64,000 nucleotides of DNA from Alkalihalobacillus sp. TS-13 (GCF_019720915.1 NZ_JAHKSI010000001.1:496001-560000), one strand, 5' to 3'; positions 54,450 to 63,945 are shown, numbered from the stretch's first letter. The notes: a model not told the origin generated them from the sequence alone. Numbers and translations: made by a program.

Positions 54450-54629
54450 TTATATTCTCCTTTGAACCTTTCGCCATCCTGTTTGGGTTTCTTTACTTTT
54501 ATTCAAGAAGAATTTTGCTTTTCCTCTTCCAAATAGTTTTGAAGCAGCACCCTGTGTAATGATCCCCATGAAAGCAGTCAGCCCGATGACAAATACGCCG
54601 AGCAAAGTAAGGTCGATGAAAAATTGCAT
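54450..54629 (-). CDS. Small single-pass membrane protein, 59 residues
   Basis: Starts MQFFIDLTLLGVFVIGLTAF (one membrane helix, residues about 3-27) and ends in a basic tail (KSKETQTGWRKVQRRI). AAGGGAGGTAAAGCAG precedes the ATG at 54629. Function unknown. Confidence 0.7.
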   Translation of the reverse strand: MQFFIDLTLLGVFVIGLTAFMGIITQGAASKLFGRGKAKFFLNKSKETQTGWRKVQRRI

Positions 54630-54945
54630 CTGCTTTACCTCCCTTGTATGTAACATCCATCATTTCCTAATACTACTATTGTAAAAGAAGTTTAAAGCCT
54701 TTGGAAGAGGGGAAATTATTAATCGATTAATATCGGAATTCCCACTTAGCTGTCCACTGAACACCTTCTATTCCCCTTTTATTATAGCTTATTTACTAAA
54801 TTATTGATACAAACTGTCTAGTGCTTTTTCATCATTTTACGTTTCATTCATGGAAGGTCGAACCAATCCTTTGAATTCAAATTTAGAGCCAAATGGAGGT
54901 TATGTTATAATGGAAAGGAATAAACCAAATGGAAAGGGTAGATCT

Positions 54946-55488
54946 ATGAACTGGTACGAAAAACTGAATGAATATTTTCCTGTAGAAGAAATGAAGTCGA
55001 AGAAACACATGGAGCTATTGTTGAAGGAAAAAGGTGATGTTTATCATAAGGATGAGAGTAAATATCACGTCCTGATGTATGCAGAATTCGAGGATTTTAT
55101 TTTCATCGATTATATTTTTGTATCTGGGGCTGCGAGAGGGCAAGGAATTGGCCACAAGATATTAGAAAAGCTTAAAGAGAAGGGAAAGCCGATCATCCTG
55201 GAAGTAGAGCCCGTTGATTACGAAGATTCTGATACCGAAAAAAGACAACGCTTTTATAAACGGGAAGGGTTCATACATGCAGAATCGATCGGGTACAGAC
55301 GCCGCTCACTTGCGACCAATGAAATCAATGAGATGGAAATCCTGTTCTGGGCACCTGAAAATGAATCAGAAGAAATGGTTTATGAAAGTATGAAAAAAAT
55401 GTATGAAAAGATTCATACCTACAAAGACGTAGAGCTGTACGGTAAATCTTATCAGGATGTAGATGATGTTCTCACATTTGAAGAGTAA
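54946..55488 (+). CDS. yjbC: GNAT acetyltransferase YjbC
   Basis: A 180-residue protein. It opens MNWYEKLNEYFPVEEMKSKK, characteristic of YjbC, and has the acetyl-CoA loop VSGAARGQGIGHKILEKL plus SIGYRRRSLATNEIN. In B. subtilis it neighbours spx and is stress-linked; substrate unknown. GAAAGGGTAGATCT precedes the ATG at 54946; the longer frame from 54850 is less likely. Confidence 0.92.
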   Translation: MNWYEKLNEYFPVEEMKSKKHMELLLKEKGDVYHKDESKYHVLMYAEFEDFIFIDYIFVSGAARGQGIGHKILEKLKEKGKPIILEVEPVDYEDSDTEKRQRFYKREGFIHAESIGYRRRSLATNEINEMEILFWAPENESEEMVYESMKKMYEKIHTYKDVELYGKSYQDVDDVLTFEE

Positions 55489-55511
55489 GTGAGGAAAGGA
55501 CGGTGAGATTC

Positions 55512-55640
55512 ATGAAACGCCGTACAAAGAATAAGAAAAAACGAGAATGGATCAAGGACCTTCTTAAAAAGAAGCTGCCAGGTTGGTCGCCTAAGCCGAC
55601 AAAAGGCCCAGCGTCACAATCCAAGAGACATACAGCTTGA
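55512..55640 (+). CDS. Small basic protein, 42 residues, function unknown
   Basis: Reads MKRRTKNKKKREWIKDLLKK and ends KGPASQSKRHTA; about a third of residues are Lys or Arg. AAAGGACGGTGAGATTC precedes the ATG, and it lies 23 bp after yjbC, so it is likely co-transcribed. Confidence 0.65.
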   Translation: MKRRTKNKKKREWIKDLLKKKLPGWSPKPTKGPASQSKRHTA

Positions 55641-55670
55641 TATCTACACAAAGATGGCTGAACTAACAAC

Positions 55671-55720
55671 AGGGGGCTTAGTCATGAGTGTCCGACACTT
55701 ATGACTAAGCCCCTTTTCTA
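55671..55720. terminator. Very strong bidirectional terminator (near-perfect palindrome)
   Basis: GGGGCTTAGTCAT and ATGACTAAGCCCC, extended inward by GTGT-CCG-ACAC. T runs fit ends of the yjbC transcript and the efflux operon on the other strand. Confidence 0.93.
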
Positions 55721-55725
55721 TTGGT

Positions 55726-58700
55726 TTAAGATTTTGGTATATCTTTGGCTTGTTCTTTCTTTCCTTTACGTGTTTCTTTTATCCGGTCGAATTGGTTATA
55801 GATGACTGGTATGAAGATCAGGCTGATCAGGGTTCCGAATAGAAGACCAAAAATAATCACAATCGCCATAGGTTGTTGGATTTCTGTGCCTTCACCGATC
55901 CCGATCATAAGTGGGATCAAGCCGAGAATCGTCGTCAAGGCAGTCATCATGATCGGACGTAGACGCGCTTTACCGGCTTTTACAATCGAGCGCGAAGTGG
56001 AGAGTCCCCTTTGCTTCAGCTGGTTGATATAGTCGACGAGCACAATGGCGTTGTTGACTATGATTCCTGTCAAGATCAAGATACCGACTAACGAACCAAC
56101 TCCAAAAGGCTGTCGGGTGACTACCAATCCAAGTAAAATCCCAATTGCAGTAAGCGGAATCGAGAACATGATGATGAATGGGTAGGAAAAGGATTCGAAT
56201 TGACCCGCCATAACCATGTATATTAATACGATCGCAAGTGCCAAAGCACCACTAAGTTTGAAGAAGGCATCTTTCATTTGCTGATTTTGACCACCGAATG
56301 AAATTTCATAACCAGATGGTAAAGAGACATTCTCTTTAATTTGTTTTTTGACATCATTCATGACATTTCCCAGATCTCGATCGAGAATTGATGCGCTAAC
56401 CCTAATTTCCCGTAATCGATCGGATCTGTTGATTTGACTGGGGCCAGTTCCTTGCTTGATCTCAGCGATAGATTTCAATTTCACTAATTCTCCCCTAGGT
56501 GTCTCGATGTTTAAATTTTTCAGATCCTCTACATCCTCAAGCTTTTCTGGATCGACTTGCACTCTTACATCGACTTGGTCACCGCTTCGATTGAATACAG
56601 TAGCAACTCTCCCGTTCGTTGCATTTTGAACAGCTTGCGAAACCTGGGCACTCGTCAATCCAAAACTTGAGGCTTTGGTTCGATCGACTTCGATTTCAAG
56701 CTGAGGATTCCCTGTTTCATAATTAGAATCGATTTCCCGAATTCCATCCACTTTATTGATTTCTGCTTTAATATTGTCTGAAATGGTTTCTAGCGTTCCT
56801 AAATCCGGACCAGAAACTTCTATTGAAACGGGCGATTCTGAAAAGCCTGCATCACTCGCTTGAACAGATATCTCGGCATTTTCAACCTTGCCGATTTTCG
56901 ATCTGATGGTTTCGGCTATTTGAACATCCGATTGCTCACGTTCGGAAATAGGCTTCAGTAATATGCTGTACATTGCCGTATTACTATTGGTGCCAGCCTG
57001 GATGGAAAAGTCATTCGACCCACCGATCGTCACATAGTAGAGATCGATCGCACTAATGCTATCCAATTTTTCATTGATGATTTCAGTTGTTTGATAGGTT
57101 GAATTTGTACTGCTTCCTGGAGGCAGTTCTACATCAATATTCACGTAACTCTGGTCTTGGGCTGGTAAAAACTCTGTCCCTATGAATGGGATAGCAGAAA
57201 GCGATACGAGAAGGAGAACCAATGTACCAAGAATCACCCGTTTCGGATAGCGAAGCGCTTTTCTTAAGAGATAAATATATCGCCTTTGAAAGTTTAGAAA
57301 CTTTCCTTTCTGGTTGATTTTCTTGTGTTTTCCTAAGATCAAGTTTGATGACAGCAATGGAACGATGATCAGCGCCGTGATGAGTGAAGCTGCGAGCGCA
57401 TACGTAACACTTAGAGCTAATGGTTTAAATAACTGTGCAGCCAAACCATCGACAAAAACAATCGGCAGGAAAACGACCACAGTTGTAAGTGTAGAGGCGA
57501 TGACAGCACCGCTAACTTCTTTTGCTCCAGTGATTGCAGCCTCTTTTATAGGTACACCTTTTTCCCTTAGCCTGTATATACTTTCTAAAATGACGATGGA
57601 ATTATCGACAATCATACCAACCCCAAGCGCTAACCCACCTAAAGTCAAAAGGTTGAGGGTTTGGCCGGAAAAATACATGAAAATGAAAGCAGTCATCACC
57701 GAGATCGGTATCGAGAAGCCGATGATCAACGTACTACGGAGATTCCTTAAGAAAAGATACAGGATTCCGGCAGCGAGTATACTACCGATGATCATATTAA
57801 GCAGAACCGCTTTAATGGACTGTTTAATGAATTTTGCCTGGTTGAAAATCGTCTCCACTTTCACATTTTCGGAGAGTGAGAGATCTTCCAATTTCTTTTC
57901 GACGTTGTTTGCTACTGTAACGGTATTCTCTCCGGATTGTTTCAGGATGGATATACCGATGCTCGGTTCCCCGTTCAGATAACTGATCTGGTCAGTATTT
58001 GCCGTCGTCTCTTCAATTTCAACGAGCTGATCCAGTTCCACGACACCGCTCTTAGTCGGAATTGGCAATTGTCTGAGCTCGGTGATCGAATCGAATTCTC
58101 CAACAACACGTAATGGATACTTCATATCCTTGTCATTGATTTCTCCACTCGGCATCGTCACGTTTTCTCCAGCCAAAATTTGTCTGAGCTGGTCAATGGT
58201 GATACCGAAATCATTCAAAGCTTCTGAATCTACAGACACGTTGACAACTTTCTCTGTGCCACCTTCAATCGTGACGGAAGCAACGCCATCAATCGAATCC
58301 AGGGCAGGCTTGATTTCATTTTCTACAAGTTTCTTGGCAGAGACCAGGTCACCCTCTGGCGCTTGGATGCCTAAACGGACAATCGGGAGGTCATTCGGAT
58401 TAAACCGGAGAACTCTTGGTTGTGGAACGTCTCGAGGGAGTTGATCACGAACTGCATCAAGCTGTTCCCTCATTTTTAAGGCGGCAAAGTCCATGTCTGT
58501 GCCCCAGTGATATGACACAATAATAAGTGCCCCGCCTGTTCGTGAAACAGATGAAACACTTTCTACGTTAGGGATGGTCCCCATGATATTTTCAATCGGT
58601 TGTGCAAGAAGTTTCTCAACTTCCTCTGGACTTGCGCCTTCATATGTAACCGTGACTGCTGCAACAGGGAAAGTAAGGTCAGGAAATAAGTCGACCGGTG

Positions 58701-58794
58701 TATTCCGAACACTTACCGCCCCGATGATTAGCATGAATAAGATCACCATTCCCATGGCGATTGGTCTAAATACGGAAAGTTCAGTTATTTTCAT
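55726..58794 (-). CDS. Efflux RND transporter permease (HAE1/SwrC-like)
   Basis: About 1,022 residues with the RND repeat plan: TM1, a large extracellular domain, TM2-6, a second domain and TM8-12. The N-terminus has KITELSVFRPIAMGM and NTPVDLFPDLTFP; the TM4 proton relay is LALGVGMIVDNSIV. It is close in plan to SwrC, which exports surfactin and other amphiphiles; the substrate here is unknown. Start ATG at 58794; a GTG at 58803 directly after the adaptor stop is possible. Co-transcribed with the adaptor. Confidence 0.93.
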   Translation of the reverse strand: MKITELSVFRPIAMGMVILFMLIIGAVSVRNTPVDLFPDLTFPVAAVTVTYEGASPEEVEKLLAQPIENIMGTIPNVESVSSVSRTGGALIIVSYHWGTDMDFAALKMREQLDAVRDQLPRDVPQPRVLRFNPNDLPIVRLGIQAPEGDLVSAKKLVENEIKPALDSIDGVASVTIEGGTEKVVNVSVDSEALNDFGITIDQLRQILAGENVTMPSGEINDKDMKYPLRVVGEFDSITELRQLPIPTKSGVVELDQLVEIEETTANTDQISYLNGEPSIGISILKQSGENTVTVANNVEKKLEDLSLSENVKVETIFNQAKFIKQSIKAVLLNMIIGSILAAGILYLFLRNLRSTLIIGFSIPISVMTAFIFMYFSGQTLNLLTLGGLALGVGMIVDNSIVILESIYRLREKGVPIKEAAITGAKEVSGAVIASTLTTVVVFLPIVFVDGLAAQLFKPLALSVTYALAASLITALIIVPLLSSNLILGKHKKINQKGKFLNFQRRYIYLLRKALRYPKRVILGTLVLLLVSLSAIPFIGTEFLPAQDQSYVNIDVELPPGSSTNSTYQTTEIINEKLDSISAIDLYYVTIGGSNDFSIQAGTNSNTAMYSILLKPISEREQSDVQIAETIRSKIGKVENAEISVQASDAGFSESPVSIEVSGPDLGTLETISDNIKAEINKVDGIREIDSNYETGNPQLEIEVDRTKASSFGLTSAQVSQAVQNATNGRVATVFNRSGDQVDVRVQVDPEKLEDVEDLKNLNIETPRGELVKLKSIAEIKQGTGPSQINRSDRLREIRVSASILDRDLGNVMNDVKKQIKENVSLPSGYEISFGGQNQQMKDAFFKLSGALALAIVLIYMVMAGQFESFSYPFIIMFSIPLTAIGILLGLVVTRQPFGVGSLVGILILTGIIVNNAIVLVDYINQLKQRGLSTSRSIVKAGKARLRPIMMTALTTILGLIPLMIGIGEGTEIQQPMAIVIIFGLLFGTLISLIFIPVIYNQFDRIKETRKGKKEQAKDIPKS

Positions 58795-58803
58795 CAAGTC
58801 CAC

Positions 58804-59982
58804 TCACTTTTTAATACTGATTTTCGAACGGTTTATCAATTGGTATTTTCCTTCGGTGACAACAACGTCACCTTCAGTCAATCCTTTGCTGACATGGCTA
58901 GTATGCTTGCTTGTTCCTTCGAGCTCAATTACTCGTTTGATCGCTCGCTCATCCTGGACGACAAAGACATATGGTTTGTTTTGATCATAGAGAATGGCCT
59001 GATTCGGTACAGTCAGTGTATTTTCTTTGATCTGGGTATCGATCAGAGCGGTTGCGGTAGAATCTGACTGGATGTTTTCCTGGTTTTCAGGTAACGTGAC
59101 TGAGACCGTGTACGTGCTTGTTTCCGGATTCGGTTCTGAAGAAATGGATTCTATTGTACTCTTAATCGGCTTTGAGACGTCTTCGAAGCTCATTTGTACT
59201 GGCATATCCTCTGTGAGTTCTTTTACCTGAAATTTGTTTGCACTGAAAACAGCTTTCAGGTCTTGATTACTTGAAACAACAGCTAAAGGTGAAGAGGGGA
59301 GGGCTGGTGCTCCAGCTTTTGCATTGACTTGACCAACTGTCCCATCAATTGGTGATGTGATTTTAGTTGCTTCTAATGCGCTTTCGGCTTGTCTCACTCC
59401 TCCTTTTGCCTGTTCCAGTTGACCGTTGATCAGCGGTAGGGTGGAAGCGGTGAGTGAGGAGCCAGATGAAGCCACTCCTTTTAATTGTTCAAGTGTTTCT
59501 GAGATCGTAGCTGTGATTTCATCCGAATCAGCTTGCTCTGGCAATGGGATCTCTTCCAGCTGATCGATCGTATCGTCAATGACTTTGTTCACTCGGGATT
59601 GTGTAGCTTGTTGTTGTTCGATAGCTGAATTAAGTTGATTTCTCGAACGTTCAAGGGTCGAGACGGCTGACCTGGCTTGTGCAAGTTGTTGTCGCAGTTG
59701 TTGATCTTCTAATGAAAAAAGCAGATCTCCTTTTTTAACATTATCTCCTTCTTTTACATGTACTTTTTTTACTTGGGAAGGTGTGGAGGAGATGACCGGG
59801 ATTTGCTCAGACGGGGTTGTTCTACCCACGAGTTCAATTGATTCTTTGAAGGTGGATTTTTCAACGGCTTCCGTCTTTACAGGTATCGCATTGTCAGCAG
59901 CGTTGTCGCTTGTAATGATATCTTCAGAACACGCTGTTAAAAGGATTATAAAACTACTAAGCAAAGCTAATGACTTTTTCAA
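58804..59982 (-). CDS. RND efflux membrane-fusion adaptor lipoprotein
   Basis: A 392-residue HlyD-family adaptor. Signal peptide with lipobox LTAC (Cys about residue 18), the lipoyl-like half VHVKEGDNVKKGDLLFSLED, a long coiled-coil hairpin (residues about 90-200), then ITSPIDGTVGQVNAKAGAP and beta-barrel domain. It gates the pump in the next gene. No regulator gene is adjacent. Confidence 0.9.
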   Translation of the reverse strand: MKKSLALLSSFIILLTACSEDIITSDNAADNAIPVKTEAVEKSTFKESIELVGRTTPSEQIPVISSTPSQVKKVHVKEGDNVKKGDLLFSLEDQQLRQQLAQARSAVSTLERSRNQLNSAIEQQQATQSRVNKVIDDTIDQLEEIPLPEQADSDEITATISETLEQLKGVASSGSSLTASTLPLINGQLEQAKGGVRQAESALEATKITSPIDGTVGQVNAKAGAPALPSSPLAVVSSNQDLKAVFSANKFQVKELTEDMPVQMSFEDVSKPIKSTIESISSEPNPETSTYTVSVTLPENQENIQSDSTATALIDTQIKENTLTVPNQAILYDQNKPYVFVVQDERAIKRVIELEGTSKHTSHVSKGLTEGDVVVTEGKYQLINRSKISIKK

Positions 59983-60163
59983 GAATACTCACTCCATTAT
60001 CATCTACAAGCAAATTTCTGAGAAACAATCTAAGTTTTATTATAGTTTAGGTTTAAAAAAAATAAACAAGGGAACATGGTTTTTGGGAAGGTTTAACAAG
60101 ATGGACACAGTTTCTGAAGGAAATCCATTTATACCCTATCATACACATAGAAATTGTTGTATA

Positions 60164-60227
60164 ATAAGAAATGTGATTAATAATCTTTTTAAAGTAAGAT
60201 TTCTTATAAATATGATTTTCAAATCAT
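60164..60227 (+). promoter_or_regulatory. Leader of spx with two inverted repeats
   Basis: ATAAGAAAT (60164) and ATTTCTTAT (60199) are exact complements; ATGATTT-TC-AAATCAT (60212-60227) is a second palindrome next to the ribosome-binding site. TATAAT at 60160 could be the promoter. They may be operators or leader RNA stems; no known box was matched. Confidence 0.4.
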
Positions 60228-60244
60228 GAAAGGAGACGATCCTT

Positions 60245-60640
60245 ATGGTTACATTATATACTTCTCCAAGTTGCACATCATGCAGAAAGGCTAGAGCATG
60301 GCTAGAGGAACACGAAATACCTTTCCAAGAGCGTAATATCTTTTCAGAGCCATTGTCAATCAATGAGCTTAAAGAGATTCTGCGTATGACAGAGGAAGGT
60401 ACAGACGAAATCATTTCGAAACGCTCCAAGACGTTCCAAGAGTTGAATGTCAACCTTGAGACTATGCCGCTTCAAGATTTGTTTGAGCTGATGAGCGAAA
60501 ATCCTGGATTATTGCGTCGTCCGATTTTGATTGATGAAAAACGTCTGCAAGTAGGATACAACGAAGATGAAATCCGTCGTTTCCTACCAAGAAAAGTACG
60601 TACATTCCAACTCCTCGAAGCTCAAAAAATGGTCAACTAA
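60245..60640 (+). CDS. spx: Spx, redox-sensing RNA polymerase-binding regulator
   Basis: A 131-residue ArsC-like protein. The redox switch is CTSC at residues 10-13; [16 protein letters not shown] and [20 protein letters not shown] match Spx. It binds the RNA polymerase alpha subunit under disulfide stress and is degraded by ClpXP. GAAAGGAGACGATCCTT precedes the ATG. mecA and yjbC nearby match B. subtilis. Confidence 0.96.
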   Translation: MVTLYTSPSCTSCRKARAWLEEHEIPFQERNIFSEPLSINELKEILRMTEEGTDEIISKRSKTFQELNVNLETMPLQDLFELMSENPGLLRRPILIDEKRLQVGYNEDEIRRFLPRKVRTFQLLEAQKMVN

Positions 60641-60643
60641 TAA

Positions 60644-60692
60644 TGAAAAGACTGCTGCTTAACTGAATGGTAGGCAACAGTCTTTTTTTTGT
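60644..60692 (+). terminator. Rho-independent terminator after spx
   Basis: AAAGACTG / CAGTCTTT with an inner TGC/GCA pair, followed by a run of eight T residues. Confidence 0.85.
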
Positions 60693-60760
60693 TTTATTTA
60701 GGGGGGAGGGAGCTGGGGGTTCTAGGGATGCTGATTACAGGGAGTGTAGGTTTTTTCTTG

Positions 60761-61020
60761 TCGCGGCCCGGGTTTGTGCTGTCGCGGCGCGGGTCTATTT
60801 TACTGATTTACTCAAGATGCCCTCGAAATTGCTCAAGATGCCCTCGAAATTGCTCAAGATGTCCTTGAAATTGCTCAAGATGCCCTCGGAATTGCTCAAG
60901 ATGCCCTCGGAATTGCTCAAGATGCCCTCGGAATTGCTCAAGATGCCCTCGGAATTGCTCAAGATGCCCTCGGAATTGCTCAAGATGTCCTTGAAATTGC
61001 TCAAGCTCCGCTCAAATTTG
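60761..61020 (+). repeat. 21-bp tandem arrays, family C locus 3
   Basis: Two units TCGCGG-C/G-C-GGGT at 60761 and 60782 (21 bp each, ~70% alike), then a ~10-unit array at 60811, 60832 and every 21 bp to 60979, with a degenerate unit at 61000. The second unit begins CTCAAGATGCCCTCGGAATT and contains TTGCTCAA at unit junctions. Because 21 is a multiple of 3, both strands stay open (LLKMPSE or GILSNSE repeats), but no ribosome-binding site is seen. Confidence 0.9.
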
Positions 61021-61141
61021 CTCTAATCATCCTCATATGCCCCATGAAAACATCTTTTATAGAAAATTATCGCCATTAAAAAAGGAAAAATGGTGATGCG
61101 ACTAGAATAAAAAATTACAAAATAAAGAAAGGTGTGATTTA

Positions 61142-62063
61142 TTGACGAAAAAAATCAATTTTTACTCACCAAAAATCGAAAAACTTGAAGCAATACTAAG
61201 AAGATCTACACCATACCATCCAGGAAGAGCAAAAGCGGAAAGCTGGTTGTCAATAAGCAAGGCAGGGGTCAAGGGAGAAAGATCACTCGATTATCCTTTA
61301 AGTTTTCTCGATGGTAATGAATATACGATTTATAATGGCACACGCTTATCAAGCGGTAAATATTACTTCCAAATTGATTCACTTTTAACTCACACGAAAT
61401 ACAACATTATTTTAGAGGTCAAAAATTTAGCAGGAAAACTTATCTTTGACACTGCCCATTGTCAACTCATCCAACAGTTTGATGACGGTAGGGAAGTAAT
61501 CCACAAAGATCCTATACATCAGGTAGACCATCAACATTTTCAACTGAGAAGATGGTTAGAACAACATAAATTCTCGAATGATATTCCGATATACTCATTT
61601 GTTGTTCTAACAAATGATTCCGCTCAAATCGAACCTCGGGATAATGAAAAGCTGCTCACGAAAAAAGTCCTTCAATTCCTCACTCCGTGTTACCATTGAA
61701 ACTCTGCACAATAACCACACCAAAGAGTACCTCTCAACAAAAGATCTCAAAAAACTAAAAAATCTGCTTATTAAAAGACACACTTTACATGACCCTGACT
61801 TGCTCAGCCAGCTGCAAATTACAAAAGATGAACTGCTAACAGGAGTACACTGTCCTCACTGTTTCACTATTCCAATGGAAAGAATTCACGGTAAATGGAT
61901 TTGTCTCGCTTGTAAAACAGTCTCAAAAGACGCCCACCTAAATGCGCTTCGTGATTATTACCTCTTAATCCAGCCCACAATCACAAACCAACAATTAAGA
62001 AATTACCTCCATATCGATTCCAGAAAAACTGCAAGCTACTTATTACAATCATTAAAAATGTGA
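61142..62063 (+). pseudogene. NERD-domain nuclease-related protein, frameshifted into two frames
   Basis: The first frame (61142-61699, TTG start after AAAGGTG) is a NERD domain: GVKGERSLDYPLSFL, YYFQIDSLLTHTKYNIILEV and a trailing QLRRWLEQH. It ends at 61699, but the next frame (to 62063) continues with HNNHTKEYLSTKDLKKLKNL, a CPHCF...CLAC zinc ribbon and a terminal helical region, which normally form one ~300-residue Bacillus protein. A single-base change near 61660-61695 explains this. NERD proteins are proposed nucleases; role unknown. Confidence 0.8.
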
Positions 62064-62139
62064 CATGAAGGAAACACATCCAGACTCTGTTACGACCTTT
62101 CCTCCATATGGTCTGACAAAAAAGACCTTCTATAAATGA

Positions 62140-62172
62140 AAAAAACTCACCCAATTTCAGGCGAGCCTTTTT
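62140..62172 (-). terminator. Terminator after yjbE
   Basis: Minus strand: CTCGCC / GGTGAG stem around TGAAATT, then seven T residues. Confidence 0.75.
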
Positions 62173-62181
62173 ACAAGCTGT

Positions 62182-62856
62182 TTAGTTCAAGCTTTCGTGT
62201 GTTTTTATTCGTTTGGTGAACCATCCTGATAACAGGACTCCACCGATGATGAATACGTATAGGAGAACGCTAAGGAAATCATTGTGTCCAATCAAGTTGT
62301 GGATGATTTGTTCCTCTGTAATCATCTTAGCTGCTGTAAATGCGAGAATTCCAGATCCAATATAGACGAGTGCCGGAAACCGTTCCATGAAATGGAGGAT
62401 TAATTTACTTCCCCAAATGATGATTGGTACCGATACGAGTAAACCGATGATCACGAGTAAGATGTTCCCGTGAGCCGCACCTGCGATGGCAAGTACATTA
62501 TCGAGCCCCATTACGATATCCGCAACGACAATTGTCCTTACAGCCTCCCTTAATGTTGTCCCAGCCTTGATGTCTGCTTCGCCATTATCTTCAGCCAACA
62601 AATTATAGGCGATGTAAACAAGAAGGACACCACCTACTAACATAAGGTAAGGTATTTTTAATAAGTAAACGGCCACAATGGTTAGTACAACCCTTACGGC
62701 AATCGCTAAGCCTGTACCTAATAAAATCGCTTTATTCCGCTGGTGAACGGGTAAATTACGGCTGGCCAACGCAATGACAATCGCATTATCCCCGCCAAGA
62801 ACGATGTCAATGGCAATAATTGATAAAAGTGCAATGATAAATTCCGATTCAAACAA
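62182..62856 (-). CDS. yjbE: TerC-family membrane protein YjbE
   Basis: A 224-residue protein with about seven membrane helices. FIIALLSIIAIDIVLGGDNA near the N-terminus and IVVADIVMGLDNVLAIAGA supply the acidic residues typical of TerC. YjbE/YkoY-type proteins export or metalate with Mn2+. The usual frame would open at 62925, but AAAGGGG stands 9 nt before TTG at 62856 and homology begins there. No yybP-ykoY riboswitch was recognised in the leader. Confidence 0.85.
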   Translation of the reverse strand: MFESEFIIALLSIIAIDIVLGGDNAIVIALASRNLPVHQRNKAILLGTGLAIAVRVVLTIVAVYLLKIPYLMLVGGVLLVYIAYNLLAEDNGEADIKAGTTLREAVRTIVVADIVMGLDNVLAIAGAAHGNILLVIIGLLVSVPIIIWGSKLILHFMERFPALVYIGSGILAFTAAKMITEEQIIHNLIGHNDFLSVLLYVFIIGGVLLSGWFTKRIKTHESLN

Positions 62857-62958
62857 AAAAGTAAGCCCCTTTCTAATATGAAAAAACACTTGACGTTGGC
62901 TTATAATCCACGTACAATCAACCAAAATAGCTATATGTATAAGGTCTTGAACGTTGAA

Positions 62959-62987
62959 ATTATAAGATAGTTCTTCAATAGCGTCAA
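62959..62987 (-). promoter_or_regulatory. Sigma-A promoter of yjbE
   Basis: Minus strand: TTGACG (62987-62982) and TATAAT (62964-62959) with 17-bp spacing, a near-consensus promoter. It would give a leader of about 95 nt. Confidence 0.85.
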
Positions 62988-63223
62988 GCTAGGTGGTATC
63001 GGTTATCGGCCTATTTATGGTAAAAAAGTAAAAATGGTCATGCATTTTTATTTCATTCCTTCCTTATTTATCATAGAATAGAAGTACAAGAAACTCCAAC
63101 AATTTATTATTGATTCAGTAGCGTACAAATCGGGAACACTATGCGAAAGAATGTAAATTTTAACGTACAGGGGTTCAAAATCTCTTCCAGGTGAGCAATC
63201 TGGATCGAAGGGAGAGAAACACC

Positions 63224-63901
63224 ATGGAAATAGAACGTGTAAATGAGTATACAATCAAGTTTTTTATAACTTATAGCGATATAGAGACAAGAGGATTCGA
63301 TAAAGAGGAAATTTGGCAAAACCGGGAGCGGGGAGAAGAGCTGTTCTGGGAGATGATGGATGAAGCGCATCAACAGGAACAATTTTCATTAGAAGGTCCG
63401 CTTTGGATTCAGGTCCAGGCTTTGGATAAAGGACTTGAAATTCTGGTAACACGGGCTTCGTTATCACAGGATGGTTCGAAATTGGAGCTTCCGATATCAG
63501 ATGACAAGCAGGTCGATGTGCCAGTTGATGAAAACATTGAAAAGATGCTTGACCATCAATTCAATTCAGATGTTGATAACGAAGATGCTTCTGACCACGA
63601 TGATGAAGATTACTTATCTTTCATGATCCGTTTCGATGACATCGAGGATCTCATTTCATTAAGTCACGATATAAATTGTGAGTCATTTGAAGATATCCTT
63701 TATCATTATGAAAACAAGTACTATTTGTACGTGACTTTCTATGATTCGTTCAGTGAATCTGAACAGGATGATGTGTTGAGCAGATTGCTGGAATTTGGTG
63801 ACGAAACAGATCTTACCGTTCATCGGATCGAAGAGTATGGTAAAGTGATTCTTGCAGAAAATGCGCTCGAACAATTGAACGAGTATTTTCCTAAGAAGTA
63901 G
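63224..63901 (+). CDS. mecA: MecA, ClpCP adaptor protein
   Basis: A 225-residue adaptor. N-terminal domain MEIERVNEYTIKFFITYSDI binds substrates (ComK, ComS in B. subtilis); an acidic linker (DVDNEDASDHDDEDY) follows; the C-terminal domain (SFEDILYHYENKYYLYVTF) docks on ClpC. GAAGGGAGAGAAACC precedes the ATG at 63224. Confidence 0.95.
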   Translation: MEIERVNEYTIKFFITYSDIETRGFDKEEIWQNRERGEELFWEMMDEAHQQEQFSLEGPLWIQVQALDKGLEILVTRASLSQDGSKLELPISDDKQVDVPVDENIEKMLDHQFNSDVDNEDASDHDDEDYLSFMIRFDDIEDLISLSHDINCESFEDILYHYENKYYLYVTFYDSFSESEQDDVLSRLLEFGDETDLTVHRIEEYGKVILAENALEQLNEYFPKK

Positions 63902-63903
63902 TG

Positions 63904-63945
63904 GGACGCCGATCTTCGTCAAGAATTTCGGCGTTTTCGTTTTAA
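63904..63945 (+). terminator. Rho-independent terminator after mecA
   Basis: ACGCCGA / TCGGCGT stem, then TTTTCGTTTT. Confidence 0.85.

Noticed and set aside
57314-57982. 222-residue plus-strand frame
   Set aside because: Antisense to the RND pump gene; codon pattern mirrors that gene.
60160-60210. PerR box upstream of spx
   Set aside because: ATAATAAG and TTAATAATC do not assemble into the TTATAAT-N-ATTATAA form.
60811-61020. CRISPR array
   Set aside because: Units are contiguous 21-mers without unique spacers, and no cas genes are present.
60667-61026. 119-residue frame of LLKMPSE heptads, and its antisense GILSNSE frame
   Set aside because: Both follow from the 21-bp unit being a multiple of three; there is no ribosome-binding site and the sequence is a terminator-adjacent tandem array.
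62860-63000. Mn-sensing yybP-ykoY riboswitch upstream of yjbE
   Set aside because: Considered because TerC genes often have it, but the conserved GGGGAGUA and CCGUCA-type blocks were not found.
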